The notes under the pieces were generated by a model, which had not been told where the DNA came from, searched no databases, and saw only the letters and a list, made by a program, of their open reading frames with translations. A program made the position numbers and the translations under genes. From Lachnospiraceae bacterium (GTDB taxonomy: Bacteria > Bacillota > Clostridia > Lachnospirales > Lachnospiraceae), in assembly GCA_017625815.1 (NCBI GenBank), contig JAGAKD010000131.1, forward strand, positions 1-64,000: a DNA stretch of 64,000 nt, written 5' to 3'. Of this stretch, positions 1-8,992 are shown piece after piece; within the stretch, counting starts at the first letter, position 1; every line of letters begins with the position of its first letter.

Positions 1-44
1 CCTTTTCATAAAATCAATATTCGTTCAAGCGTTCACACCTGACA

Positions 45-57
45 CATTTAATTTAGC
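45..57 (-). promoter_or_regulatory. Late-type promoter motif GCTAAATTAAATG
   Basis: One of seven copies of the GCTAAATTA(T/A)A(T/C)G motif in the window. It lies just downstream of the small gene at 79-276 and would drive a gene beyond the left edge. Function is inferred from the shared motif and its position close to start codons elsewhere. Confidence 0.5.
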
Positions 58-78
58 ATATAATTTTCAGAAAAATTT

Positions 79-276
79 TTAAATTTCATCTGGAACAATA
101 CATGCATCTCTTGCCGGTAGAACCGGACAAGTTTTTTCGCAATCTTTTATAAACTCTTGCATAGCAGAAACAGCATCAAATACTGATTCTGACTTCCAAA
201 TGAGTTCACGTTTTTGCTTGCATCCCTTCTCGCAAACAAAATTACAATAATATTCTTGCGGGCTCCACTGACTCAT
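79..276 (-). CDS. Small cysteine-rich hypothetical protein (65 aa)
   Basis: Not recognised. It has six cysteines, three of them clustered as C-x3-C-x3-C near residues 11-19 and two more around residues 46-50, which suggests a small metal-binding fold. It is preceded by an AAGGAAA ribosome binding site and is the first gene after a long structured leader and a TATAAT promoter at about 446-455, so it forms its own transcription unit. A role cannot be assigned. Confidence 0.7.
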   Translation of the reverse strand: MSQWSPQEYYCNFVCEKGCKQKRELIWKSESVFDAVSAMQEFIKDCEKTCPVLPARDACIVPDEI

Positions 277-299
277 AGATTTCCTTCTTATTTAATATA

Positions 300-440
300 A
301 TAGGAAGTGAGAGGCCGAACTTTCTTTTTTAAATATCCTGTATTTCATCGAAATAAGTATCGGCTCAATGAACTCACTGCCTCGGCCAAGCTCTTTGGAT
401 CAAACTATTAGTGTTCAGAAGAAATAAGCATTGGCTCTAT
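300..440 (-). promoter_or_regulatory. Structured 5' leader with direct repeats and possible pseudoknot
   Basis: This gene-free stretch separates the promoter at 446-455 from the gene at 79-276. An 18-base repeat occurs at 350-367 and 421-438 with 15 identities. On the transcript, GGCCGA (387-382) can pair with TCGGCC (318-313), and GGCAGTGAG (381-373) can pair with CTCACTTCC (311-303). The two helices cross, so they form either a pseudoknot or mutually exclusive states. No known riboswitch class was recognised. Confidence 0.45.
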
Positions 441-445
441 ATTAT

Positions 446-455
446 ATTATACAAT
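446..455 (-). promoter_or_regulatory. Promoter -10 region TATTGTATAAT
   Basis: On the minus strand TATTG-TATAAT-ATAATATAG lies just past the 671-aa gene and upstream of the structured leader and the 65-aa gene. No convincing -35 hexamer or CCGCC box is present. Confidence 0.5.
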
Positions 456-471
456 AAATTTTTTATATTTT

Positions 472-2487
472 TTACTTAGTATTCAAAAAAGATACTAAAT
501 AATCTACATCATATGGTCTAACAAGCTTCTGACCTTCTGCTGGCTTGATCTTAATATCAGATGTGAAGATTATATCTGCTTCCTCAGGAGTTTCGACAAC
601 TTCACCTCTTGCCGCAAGAACTCGACCCATATTAAACACTTTAAGATATCTAGAATCAAGGTAGTCAGAATAAGAAGCTATATCAGTTAATGATACAACT
701 CTACAACCACTATTGTTAGTCAAATTAAGAACAACAAGCTCTTCATTTTCAAGGTCAATAGCAAAACCGATATAGGAATTTGACTCACCCTTTACTTGAA
801 TATCTGTTTCAATATTCTTAGCTGACCAAGCCTTAGTATTAAGATTGTCCTTACACTGATAACCACAGTGAACTTCACCTTTGTCGAAACGTCCACCAAA
901 ACCATTAAGAGTGTAAAGCACATACTTATAACCCTTCTCGCGAAGTTCTGAAAGCTTAAAGTCTTGATACTCTGCACCATTATTAGATCTGTCATCACCA
1001 GAACAGAGAGCACTGTCACCAAATGGTTTAGTACTATAAGAACCCCAATACAAAGTATCTACACTGTTATAAGAAACAGTAAGGTCCTTAAGCATACAAG
1101 CGGAAGCATCTATATCATAAACGTCCTTCCAGTAACAGAAAGTTCTGATATAATCTGACTTAATCTTAACACGGCTGCCAGTTGGAAGAACATCAAGGCC
1201 CTTTCCGGAAGCAGTTGTATTAAATGGAATAGCTACCTTATCAAATTCTGGGTCAATATAAACCTTTCCGATAGACTCTGCAGCCTTATATGCCTCTACA
1301 ATCTTGTTAGAAACAAATGCAGTAAGCATATCCTTCTGTGAATCTGAAAGCTTAGACTTTCTATTCTCAAACTCATATTCAGTTTCAGTATGAGCTGTTA
1401 CCAAGTTATTAGAAAAAAATCTGAAAGTTCTTGGACGCTCATAGGTATCCTTATTAAGGCCAAGTAAAAGCTGAGCAAGGACGATAGGATTTTCTGCTTG
1501 AACTAAATCAAGAATTTCATTAAACTCCTTCTCTGACTTAGCACGAGAAAGTACCCAAACAAGATTTCTTTGGAGAAGAGAACCATTCTTAGCGAATACC
1601 TTTGCCGCCTCTACTGGCTTGTTAAGGTCAATAAAGTGCTTTGCGGCCTTATAAGGGCTTCTTGCATTAGTTTCATGAGGATTCTTACCCATAATCTTCT
1701 TATAAATAGTATTGAAATACTTTGCCTGCTTCTTAGAAAGAGGACAAGGATAACAATTTGAAAGTGCTACATACAAAAGATTAAAAGCTTCACGATTACC
1801 TCTAACATTAAAAGTTGACTTTTCACCAAATAGATCTACACTAAGCTTTACAACATCCTTCTTATCAAGCTGAGCAGCAAGAGCTGGAGAATTAGTTAAA
1901 GTAAATACATGAATAAGATTATCTTTACACATAATCTTACAATCAGTATCATAATAACCACAGTTGAAAAACTCAAGGAAAATATCAGCTTCATCTACGC
2001 CCCATGGTCTGGTATAGCTACAATAAGCTGGCATAATCTCAGTTGTTATAATATCTATGGCTTGCTCACCATCTATAATAGTAAAGCTTCTGAGCTTAAG
2101 CTCGTCACCTTCTACATACTTAGGAAAAGCCCTCTTAAAAACTTCTACACGATCAAAATCTTCTCTATTTTCAGACTCAACGCCAGTAATAAATTCGATC
2201 TTGATATAAGAAACAAGTTGCTCAATCAAAAGCTCGTCACATGAAAGATACTTGATATCTTGAGGATTTGCATAAAAGCTCTTTGGAACACTGTGTCCCA
2301 TAATACGAGAAAATACCTTTACAATGTCTTCTGTAAGTCTCTCTGGGTTAGTTATTTTAACACCAAAAGTAGACAAAAGCTTAAGAGCATAATAAGGATA
2401 ACGCTCGTCCACAATGTTACAATCTGATTCTACATAGTGCTTCTCAAAAAGCACAGCTTCTCTAGTATTCTTTGAATTAGTTATCAT
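472..2487 (-). CDS. TerD-domain protein (671 aa), MXAN_6230/SCO0854-like architecture
   Basis: The C-terminal third carries the hallmarks of the calcium-binding TerD fold of tellurite/stress-response proteins: a YDIDASACML strand (family form DLDASA), then SGDDR followed about 10 residues later by a DFKLSELREKG stretch. The preceding LPTGSRV element and the long helical N-terminal region (residues about 1-390) resemble large bacterial proteins that end in a TerD-like domain. Ter modules are linked to membrane-associated stress responses and phage resistance; the job in a phage is unknown. It has its own promoter and a perfect inverted repeat directly upstream. Confidence 0.75.
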   Translation of the reverse strand: MITNSKNTREAVLFEKHYVESDCNIVDERYPYYALKLLSTFGVKITNPERLTEDIVKVFSRIMGHSVPKSFYANPQDIKYLSCDELLIEQLVSYIKIEFITGVESENREDFDRVEVFKRAFPKYVEGDELKLRSFTIIDGEQAIDIITTEIMPAYCSYTRPWGVDEADIFLEFFNCGYYDTDCKIMCKDNLIHVFTLTNSPALAAQLDKKDVVKLSVDLFGEKSTFNVRGNREAFNLLYVALSNCYPCPLSKKQAKYFNTIYKKIMGKNPHETNARSPYKAAKHFIDLNKPVEAAKVFAKNGSLLQRNLVWVLSRAKSEKEFNEILDLVQAENPIVLAQLLLGLNKDTYERPRTFRFFSNNLVTAHTETEYEFENRKSKLSDSQKDMLTAFVSNKIVEAYKAAESIGKVYIDPEFDKVAIPFNTTASGKGLDVLPTGSRVKIKSDYIRTFCYWKDVYDIDASACMLKDLTVSYNSVDTLYWGSYSTKPFGDSALCSGDDRSNNGAEYQDFKLSELREKGYKYVLYTLNGFGGRFDKGEVHCGYQCKDNLNTKAWSAKNIETDIQVKGESNSYIGFAIDLENEELVVLNLTNNSGCRVVSLTDIASYSDYLDSRYLKVFNMGRVLAARGEVVETPEEADIIFTSDIKIKPAEGQKLVRPYDVDYLVSFLNTK

Positions 2488-2524
2488 AAAAAATCCTTTC
2501 GGCCTAATCTAAGGCTCTAAATTA

Positions 2525-2556
2525 TAATTAGTACCAACATTTACCGGTACTAATTA
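2525..2556 (-). promoter_or_regulatory. Perfect 11-bp inverted repeat at the transcription start (candidate operator)
   Basis: TAATTAGTACC at 2525-2535 is exactly repeated inverted at 2546-2556, with a 10-base centre. The dyad abuts the -10 box at 2558-2563 and covers the expected transcription start of the TerD-domain gene. It could be a repressor operator or a 5' stabilising hairpin. Confidence 0.45.
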
Positions 2557-2557
2557 T

Positions 2558-2567
2558 ATTATACAAT
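2558..2567 (-). promoter_or_regulatory. Promoter -10 region for the TerD-domain gene
   Basis: Minus-strand ATATTG-TATAAT-ATAATTAG, located about 70 bases before the start at 2487. No CCGCC box lies upstream; that region is the 3' end of the next gene. Confidence 0.5.
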
Positions 2568-2568
2568 A

Positions 2569-2904
2569 TTATTCTGCTGAATTTTCACCATTTTGTGCAG
2601 CTTCTTGGAAGAAACCAATAAATCTATTTGAGTATGTACCCATTTGATTTACCATTTCATCTCTAATTTGCTTATAAGCCTCTTCTGAAACTCCATTAGC
2701 TTCAAGAATTGCATCAAGAACAAGTTGAATTTCGATAATATTTTCTACAGTTGGCTTATTAAAAAACTGATTACACACTGTACCTACTTGATTAACAAGC
2801 ATTTCAAGGAAGAATTCATTATTCTTACACTCAGCATAATTGATAATCTTTTCTTGCTCCTTTACAAGCTCAGGAAGTTTGTCTTTAATTACTTGAATTT
2901 GCAT
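2569..2904 (-). CDS. All-helical hypothetical protein (111 aa)
   Basis: Predicted entirely helical and without cysteine clusters. Residues about 55-95 (a helix with EIQLVLDAI, then GVSEEAYKQI and a short helix) faintly resemble the C-terminal part of MazG-like nucleotide pyrophosphohydrolases, but the catalytic EExxE/D pattern is not visible, so this is only a weak hint. It is preceded by an AGGAGTATAAA ribosome binding site. Confidence 0.65.
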   Translation of the reverse strand: MQIQVIKDKLPELVKEQEKIINYAECKNNEFFLEMLVNQVGTVCNQFFNKPTVENIIEIQLVLDAILEANGVSEEAYKQIRDEMVNQMGTYSNRFIGFFQEAAQNGENSAE

Positions 2905-2936
2905 AATTTTATACTCCTTAAATGTATTTATATTAT

Positions 2937-2947
2937 ATTATACAGTA
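2937..2947 (-). promoter_or_regulatory. Promoter -10 region
   Basis: Minus-strand TACTG-TATAAT-ATAAT lies directly after the stop codon of the 114-aa membrane protein gene and about 33 bases upstream of the start at 2904. Confidence 0.45.
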
Positions 2948-3292
2948 TTAATTTTTAATTTTTATCTTATAAATTTCGCCACGTTGACTTATTATCTCAT
3001 ATCTCGAAGAAAATTCATTCATAGATACACTATCATCAACAGTTACTTCATAATAATACTCACCGGTTTCTGCTGGCACAGCAGCACCAATTATAACAAA
3101 GAGCATTACCCAAACTAAAATAGCCAATAAAATCAAAGCTAGCCAAGTAGGATCATCACTAGCACACGCAAATACAATAGCTACAACTACTAATATAAAA
3201 GCTAATATACTTGGTATAATCCAAGCTGCAGGATGAATCCCTGGGATAGGTATTTGATTTAATATTGTGATTCCTTCCATTAATTCTGGCAT
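2948..3292 (-). CDS. Small membrane protein (114 aa)
   Basis: Two hydrophobic segments (residues about 24-44 and 50-70) separated by a short acidic turn are followed by a soluble tail with a DDSVSMNEFSSRYEI stretch. Similar short tails end other small phage membrane proteins, as far as I recall. It lies 12 bases after a second small membrane protein gene, so the two are likely co-expressed. Function unknown; an envelope or superinfection role is only a guess. Confidence 0.7.
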   Translation of the reverse strand: MPELMEGITILNQIPIPGIHPAAWIIPSILAFILVVVAIVFACASDDPTWLALILLAILVWVMLFVIIGAAVPAETGEYYYEVTVDDSVSMNEFSSRYEIISQRGEIYKIKIKN

Positions 3293-3304
3293 TGTTCATC
3301 CTCC

Positions 3305-3637
3305 TTAAGCAATTGTGCCGATACAAGCATGAATAATAGCGCCAATACCAAAAATTATTAAATATGCAATAGCTTTTGCAATTTCTCTACTTGTATGTGG
3401 AAACTCATCTGGGTCATCATTATTCTTAGCTAAATTATGATTACCAAAAATAAATGATACAGCCATTGAAAGCCCTAAAATCCAGCCATAAGTCATATCT
3501 GGCCTAATATCAGCAGGGAAAAGTGGTCCTATAAACCAATTCCAAAAACAAAGAGCATAAACAGCACCTAGAAAAGCGTTACCAATAGCAATAATAAGAC
3601 CAATAATCCAGTCTAGCCAATTTGTTTGTGAATTCAT
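3305..3637 (-). CDS. Small membrane protein (110 aa)
   Basis: Three hydrophobic segments (about residues 8-33, 48-65 and 88-109) flank a short polar loop rich in N and D. It is the first gene of a two-gene membrane-protein unit, downstream of a TATTATATAAT promoter at 3672-3687 and of the terminator that ends the LRR operon. No family was recognised. Confidence 0.7.
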   Translation of the reverse strand: MNSQTNWLDWIIGLIIAIGNAFLGAVYALCFWNWFIGPLFPADIRPDMTYGWILGLSMAVSFIFGNHNLAKNNDDPDEFPHTSREIAKAIAYLIIFGIGAIIHACIGTIA

Positions 3638-3671
3638 ACTACTTACCTCATTTATTAAAATTTGTTCTTAC

Positions 3672-3687
3672 ATTATATAATACAATA
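3672..3687 (-). promoter_or_regulatory. Promoter -10 region
   Basis: Minus-strand CATATTGTATTATATAATG about 35 bases before the gene starting at 3637 and 30 bases after the terminator at 3717-3746. Confidence 0.45.
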
Positions 3688-3716
3688 TGGTAGACAGTAT
3701 TTTTAGTATAAAAAGG

Positions 3717-3746
3717 AAAAAGAGTAGTTTTTAGGCTACTCTTTTT
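3717..3746 (-). terminator. Rho-independent terminator after the LRR operon
   Basis: An 11-bp perfect stem (AAAAAGAGTAG with its complement) with an 8-base loop lies 5 bases after the stop of the 3751 gene and runs into a T-rich tract on the minus strand. Confidence 0.8.
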
Positions 3747-3750
3747 AAAA

Positions 3751-6700
3751 TTATTTTAAGATTAATTTAGGACACTTTTCAAACGCGTCTGTTTCTATAA
3801 CAGTAACTGAGCCACTTATGGTGGATAGTTCTTCACAGCTATAAAATGCTCGAGTACATATTCTGTCAAGCTGGGTTGGTAAGGCTACACTAGTAAGACT
3901 GTCTTGATTAGCAAAAGTATAACGTGAAATAATATTAATATTATTAGGTATTGTTATAGTAGGTATATCATTACCATTCTCACAAATATAATTCAAAAGT
4001 TCAATTTTTCCAGAGTAATCTAAATCATCACTTTCTGGATGCTTAAAATAAATAAAAACATTTGAACTATTTGTGTTATCAGCTGCTACCTCTATTATTA
4101 CCTCTTTTATATTATTACCAATTCCACTGCTATCTTTATTATCTTGTGATAAATCCCCAAAGCCATCAACACTATAAAGTTTATAACAATTAGCAAATGC
4201 GTCTTTTCCAATACTTGTAACTAATTGATATCCAGTAACTTCTACATCCTTATAATATCCATCATAACTATATGGATCTTCTCCTGGAATACTACCATCC
4301 TTATACTCTGGATTATAGCTAAAACCTGAGTAATCATATTTATAGTCAGACAAAGTTTCGGTATCAGGTGTTGCAATAAAAGTAAGACTATCCAAACTAA
4401 ATGATGCAGTAAGTGGGCTTGGCTTTGAGGTCAAATCTAAATCTTGCCAAATACCGTCAGAGTCTTCCTGCTGAATAAATAAGTCAATTTCACGTGTAAT
4501 GTCTTTTGCATCTATATATTCAACTGGAACTACTGGGTCGTTGTTTTCGTCAAGTTTTTTAATACGGGTACCAACTTCTACACGAGTAAACTTTGCATAA
4601 GGTAAAAAGCTTAGTATATAAGTAGTATTAGCTTTCAAAGAATAAACGTCATTTGCTCCGCTTGTAGATGGAACCTGCTCAAGTTTATTTTTAACAAGTG
4701 TATAAAGACGAACCCAGAATTTATTTGACAGAAAACGAAGTTTTATTGCAGCATTACCTGTCTCTATGCAATATCTAAAGGCATCTGTCTCCAGACCCTG
4801 GTTATTTTCGCTAGACAAGAGTTCCTTTGCTGTTTTATAAGGCTTTTTTAACCACTTAGTATACTCTTTAGTGGTACCCACACCTTTCAATATTGGTTCA
4901 GGTATAATTACCTTATAAAGATTCCAGCAATCTTTAAACGCTTGAGCACCGATTGAAGTACATGTATATTGAATTTTTTCCCAGTTAAACTGATTTAATG
5001 AAATACAATTCATAAAAGCTTGTGCGCCAATTGAAGTAATATTTGCATTCTCAGTAAAGTCAATTTTACGCAACCAAGCACACCTTGAGAAAGCACCAGG
5101 TTTGATTTCTGTACCTGCTGTAATTGTTACTGAACGAAGTCTATCTTTAGAGTCTTTTCCAAAATAAGAGCTTAACCATGCCGGCATAGCTACATGATGT
5201 AGCTCAGGTATTCCTGCAAAAGCTTCAGCCCGAGTATTTTCAGCTAATAGAGTGTTTGGAAGACTTAAAGTTTTTAAATTAATACAATCTTGACAAATAC
5301 GAAGTCCAACAGCTTTTGTTTCAGATAATTCTAATAAGTCAATCGAAGTATCTTTAAAAGCATAATCCCCAATATAATGTGTACAGAGTTTATTATCATT
5401 ATCGTTTATCTTTTTGAGCTTAGCACAGCTAGCAAAAGCATAGTCACCAATCACACAGACATTATCTAAACCTGTAATAGTTTCAAGATTGATATTACCC
5501 ATAAAAGCTTTACTATAAATATACTGGATATTACTTAAATCAAAATCAGTGTTGTCAGCGCCTGTATACTTAACAAGCACAACAGGTGTACATTCATTTT
5601 GATCAGCAGAATTCATTATATAAAATATATCATTAATTTTATCATATTCTAAATTAGTTAAATATTGTAATGGTTCTCCATCAGCTTTTTGAATTTGTCC
5701 TGAAATATAAAGTTTCTTTATAGTATCTTTACAACCATAAAAAGCATTAGGTACAAGATTAATATTATCACCAGTTAAAGTAAGTGTCATATCTTTCGGT
5801 AAAACTGCAGCATCAACAAAACTATCGGTGCTGTTATAATAAGCCGCCCCGAAAATATAACCTAAATGGCCACAAGTTTCATCATAATCAGAAGTTCTGC
5901 CTAAAAATGGAATACTCAAATTTTTAATATTAGTACAGCCATAAAATGCACCTAAACCAATAGCTTGCACTGAATTAGGAATAACCATATCGGTTAAACC
6001 AGTACACATATAAAAGGCATCAGGTGCAATTGCCATAGGGATCTTTGTATCAGCACTTACTAAATAATTATCAGTAACAAGCTGACCTTCACGGATAGTT
6101 GTACTATCTAGATTATCAATAATGTATTTTCCTTTAGTACCATATATAAGTGTGTTATCAGATTTTCTAATTATATATGAACCTAATATATCAGAAAATT
6201 TTGTATTACCACCAGAATCTTGTACAGTAGACCACTTTCTAATAGTCCAATAAGTTGTGTTATTGTTAGGCCTTGCTGCATGAACATTATTTAAATTAAT
6301 ACAGCCAGCAAAACCTTTAGGGTCAATATAAGTCATGTTTGCTGTCATACGGAAACCGGATAACTTTACCAAATTTAAACAAACAAAAGGCTTTACTGTA
6401 TTATTGTGATAGTATATATAAGAACTATCAGAAATTCGCTCTTCAGTATTCTTAGCGGCAGCTGGTGTATCAGAATCATCTATTTTTTTAGTCATTATTA
6501 AAGCCGGTTGACTCGCAGAACACATTGGATTTGAATATTGATTTTCAAAATTAATATTACTCCAAGCAACCTCATTAATTTGTGGTGATGAAAATACGCC
6601 ATTAAATTTAATTCTTTCTATATTATTGCAGCCATAGAAAGCGTCTGCACCAATCTTCTGTATACCTAAATAAAGACTAGACGATAGCTTACCTGTTGGT

Positions 6701-8973
6701 GTACTAAATATAACTGTTTTAAGATTACTACAATTTTTTAAGGCATCATAAGCTATTGTGTTATCTTGTTTATCATTAGAAGCAGTGTAAGGTACTATTG
6801 TAATTTTTTCAAGTGCTAGATTATTAAAGCTCTTAACCATACTTGGTAGACAAGTTACTTCTTTTATTCTGCACTTAATAAAGGCATTAGGATCAATTTG
6901 TTTACATAAATTATCCTCATCAGCATTTAAGAAAGTAAAACTGTCTAAGCAGAGTCCACTACCAGCAAAGGATGAAATATACTTAATATCTTGACTTGTC
7001 TCAAAAGATATCTCAGTAATCTCATTATTTGACTCAGCTGAGCCAATATAAAGCTTTTTAGATTTGTCTTCCTCTTCAGTATACAAAGGATTTGAATAAA
7101 TAGTATTAAAAGCACTTAAAAACCAATTATTAATACAAGTATTCTTATCAGGACCTATAAGTACTATATTTTCTAATGTGGAACAATTCTTAAAAGCATC
7201 ATCATAAAAATGTACTGGTTGTGACATGTCAATATAGCAAGTTTTACAACCTTTAAAAGTATCGTCAAAATTAGAGTCATCTTTAGATGGACCAAAGACC
7301 CAATTTCCAATACGTTTTACACCACAAATACCTTTTGAAATGTTTTCGTCCTCAATAATCTCATATGTTAAGAGACAGTTAAAAAAGGCGTCCTTACCAA
7401 TAGAAGAAATATTTATATTATTGACTTTTATCTCTTTGAGTGTATAGCAATCATAAAAAGTTCGTGGAGGAATCTCACAAATGGTATCAGAGTCAGCATG
7501 CAATTCAATAGTATCAAAAAAGTGTGCGTGTGACATTAGATTAACTTGATTAACTTCCTTAGTAGAATCTAAATCACATAGCCAAGTAGAAGTTGTTGTG
7601 TTTTCATCTTTAAACTTAAGTGTAATTATTTTAGATCCTGTATGGAATTCGGTAATATTTTCATAAACATATTGTGGCCAACCAAATTTTATTTTGCCCC
7701 AAGCTTTCGTATCTGAAACGATTTTAGTTAAAGCTGAGCAATTCTTAAAGCATCCTTTGCCTACGGTTTCTAAGGCACTTGAATTATTTGTGATCACATT
7801 TAATTTTGAGCAATTAGAGAAGGCAAAATCTCCAATATGTTTTAAGTTGCTAGAAAGACTTAGATTAGTTAAACTAGAGCCATAGCATAATCCAGCATTA
7901 ATATAATTGATTCCTTCAGTACTAAGATTTGTTACATCCGTGTCGACATACACTAAGTACTTTTCACTGTTAATGTTTAGTGTAGTACCTGTCTCATCCA
8001 GCGCTTCTACCTGTCTACGATAGGTATTTTTGTAAGTAAATGTACCAGAGTCACGTTCTTCAATTTTGTGGGCATAAAGACCTATACAGCCATAATCAGT
8101 GCTATTTTTTTCAATATATCTAGGCAAATCAGAGTTAGCGGTACCATTATAAACCCTTACTAGACCATAGCAGTCTCTAAAACAGTCAGTACCAAAGTAA
8201 ATAGTAGAAAAAGGTACAAAAACTGTATGAAAAGTATAACAGCCTCGAAACGCATTATCTCCTACATAAGTTACTCCACTAAGGTCTATTATACCTCTTC
8301 TTTGGGTCACTTCATCTAGCTCGGTTATTTCTTTATTTTCTTCTAGTTCTTCTTTCGTCCATAAGTTATCTTTAGCAGTAGCAGTCTCACTATATACTGT
8401 ATCTAAACGTGCACAGCCATAGAAAGCCTCAAAAGGTATTGAAAATTCACTTGCAGCAGACCAAGTTACTTTTTTAATAAATTTACAATCTGCAAAGCAC
8501 TTAGGTGTTAAGTCAGTCTGTACAGTTATAGTCTTTAATGATGTAGGCACATATTGAGCATTATCTGCAGCAGAGCTAGCACCAAAAATATGTCCTAAAA
8601 AAGTATTAGGTGTACCTGGTACGAAAAACATATTATTAATTGCTTCAAGTGTATCAACAGCACCAGATCTAAAACAACCTTTTTGAAGCTCAGGATATAC
8701 TCCGTCCGTAAAAGTAATGGTCGTTAAAGGACAACCCGCAAAAGCATCTTCTTCTACAAGTACAACACGACTATCAAAAGTAATAGACTTAATTTGACAA
8801 TCTTTAAAAGCATCTTTGGTAATATAAATATTAGTAGCACCAGTGAGGATTTCTGTAAAATCTAGCTTAGAAAGGTTAGAAGACTCTATAGTACCTAATA
8901 ACCAGTAGTCACCATCTGCTGAATCTAGATAATAAAAATCACCAGCTATCTTATAATTTTCAAGATTAGTCAT
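3751..8973 (-). CDS. Giant BspA-type leucine-rich-repeat protein (about 1740 aa), probable host-recognition protein
   Basis: Dozens of LRR_5/BspA repeats of the form I-G-x-x-A-F-x-x-C-x-x-L run from about residue 50 to the C-terminus. A non-repeat insert of about 180 residues (near residues 1440-1620) interrupts them, and about 60 unique residues lead the protein. I start it at 8973 because AAAGGAA precedes that ATG; a longer 15-residue extension lacks a site. BspA-type repeats mediate adhesion in bacteria and parasites; a tail-fibre or receptor-binding role in a phage is inferred. It follows a second LRR gene by 19 bases in an operon with a late-type promoter, and no transmembrane or sorting signal is visible. 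Confidence 0.8.
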   Translation of the reverse strand: MTNLENYKIAGDFYYLDSADGDYWLLGTIESSNLSKLDFTEILTGATNIYITKDAFKDCQIKSITFDSRVVLVEEDAFAGCPLTTITFTDGVYPELQKGCFRSGAVDTLEAINNMFFVPGTPNTFLGHIFGASSAADNAQYVPTSLKTITVQTDLTPKCFADCKFIKKVTWSAASEFSIPFEAFYGCARLDTVYSETATAKDNLWTKEELEENKEITELDEVTQRRGIIDLSGVTYVGDNAFRGCYTFHTVFVPFSTIYFGTDCFRDCYGLVRVYNGTANSDLPRYIEKNSTDYGCIGLYAHKIEERDSGTFTYKNTYRRQVEALDETGTTLNINSEKYLVYVDTDVTNLSTEGINYINAGLCYGSSLTNLSLSSNLKHIGDFAFSNCSKLNVITNNSSALETVGKGCFKNCSALTKIVSDTKAWGKIKFGWPQYVYENITEFHTGSKIITLKFKDENTTTSTWLCDLDSTKEVNQVNLMSHAHFFDTIELHADSDTICEIPPRTFYDCYTLKEIKVNNINISSIGKDAFFNCLLTYEIIEDENISKGICGVKRIGNWVFGPSKDDSNFDDTFKGCKTCYIDMSQPVHFYDDAFKNCSTLENIVLIGPDKNTCINNWFLSAFNTIYSNPLYTEEEDKSKKLYIGSAESNNEITEISFETSQDIKYISSFAGSGLCLDSFTFLNADEDNLCKQIDPNAFIKCRIKEVTCLPSMVKSFNNLALEKITIVPYTASNDKQDNTIAYDALKNCSNLKTVIFSTPTGKLSSSLYLGIQKIGADAFYGCNNIERIKFNGVFSSPQINEVAWSNINFENQYSNPMCSASQPALIMTKKIDDSDTPAAAKNTEERISDSSYIYYHNNTVKPFVCLNLVKLSGFRMTANMTYIDPKGFAGCINLNNVHAARPNNNTTYWTIRKWSTVQDSGGNTKFSDILGSYIIRKSDNTLIYGTKGKYIIDNLDSTTIREGQLVTDNYLVSADTKIPMAIAPDAFYMCTGLTDMVIPNSVQAIGLGAFYGCTNIKNLSIPFLGRTSDYDETCGHLGYIFGAAYYNSTDSFVDAAVLPKDMTLTLTGDNINLVPNAFYGCKDTIKKLYISGQIQKADGEPLQYLTNLEYDKINDIFYIMNSADQNECTPVVLVKYTGADNTDFDLSNIQYIYSKAFMGNINLETITGLDNVCVIGDYAFASCAKLKKINDNDNKLCTHYIGDYAFKDTSIDLLELSETKAVGLRICQDCINLKTLSLPNTLLAENTRAEAFAGIPELHHVAMPAWLSSYFGKDSKDRLRSVTITAGTEIKPGAFSRCAWLRKIDFTENANITSIGAQAFMNCISLNQFNWEKIQYTCTSIGAQAFKDCWNLYKVIIPEPILKGVGTTKEYTKWLKKPYKTAKELLSSENNQGLETDAFRYCIETGNAAIKLRFLSNKFWVRLYTLVKNKLEQVPSTSGANDVYSLKANTTYILSFLPYAKFTRVEVGTRIKKLDENNDPVVPVEYIDAKDITREIDLFIQQEDSDGIWQDLDLTSKPSPLTASFSLDSLTFIATPDTETLSDYKYDYSGFSYNPEYKDGSIPGEDPYSYDGYYKDVEVTGYQLVTSIGKDAFANCYKLYSVDGFGDLSQDNKDSSGIGNNIKEVIIEVAADNTNSSNVFIYFKHPESDDLDYSGKIELLNYICENGNDIPTITIPNNINIISRYTFANQDSLTSVALPTQLDRICTRAFYSCEELSTISGSVTVIETDAFEKCPKLILK

Positions 8974-8992
8974 AAAATTAGTTTTCCTTTCA

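Noticed and set aside
1909..2244. Plus-strand ORF of 111 aa opposite the TerD-domain gene
   Set aside because: No start signal, low-complexity Ile/Asn composition; the minus-strand frame is the clear gene.
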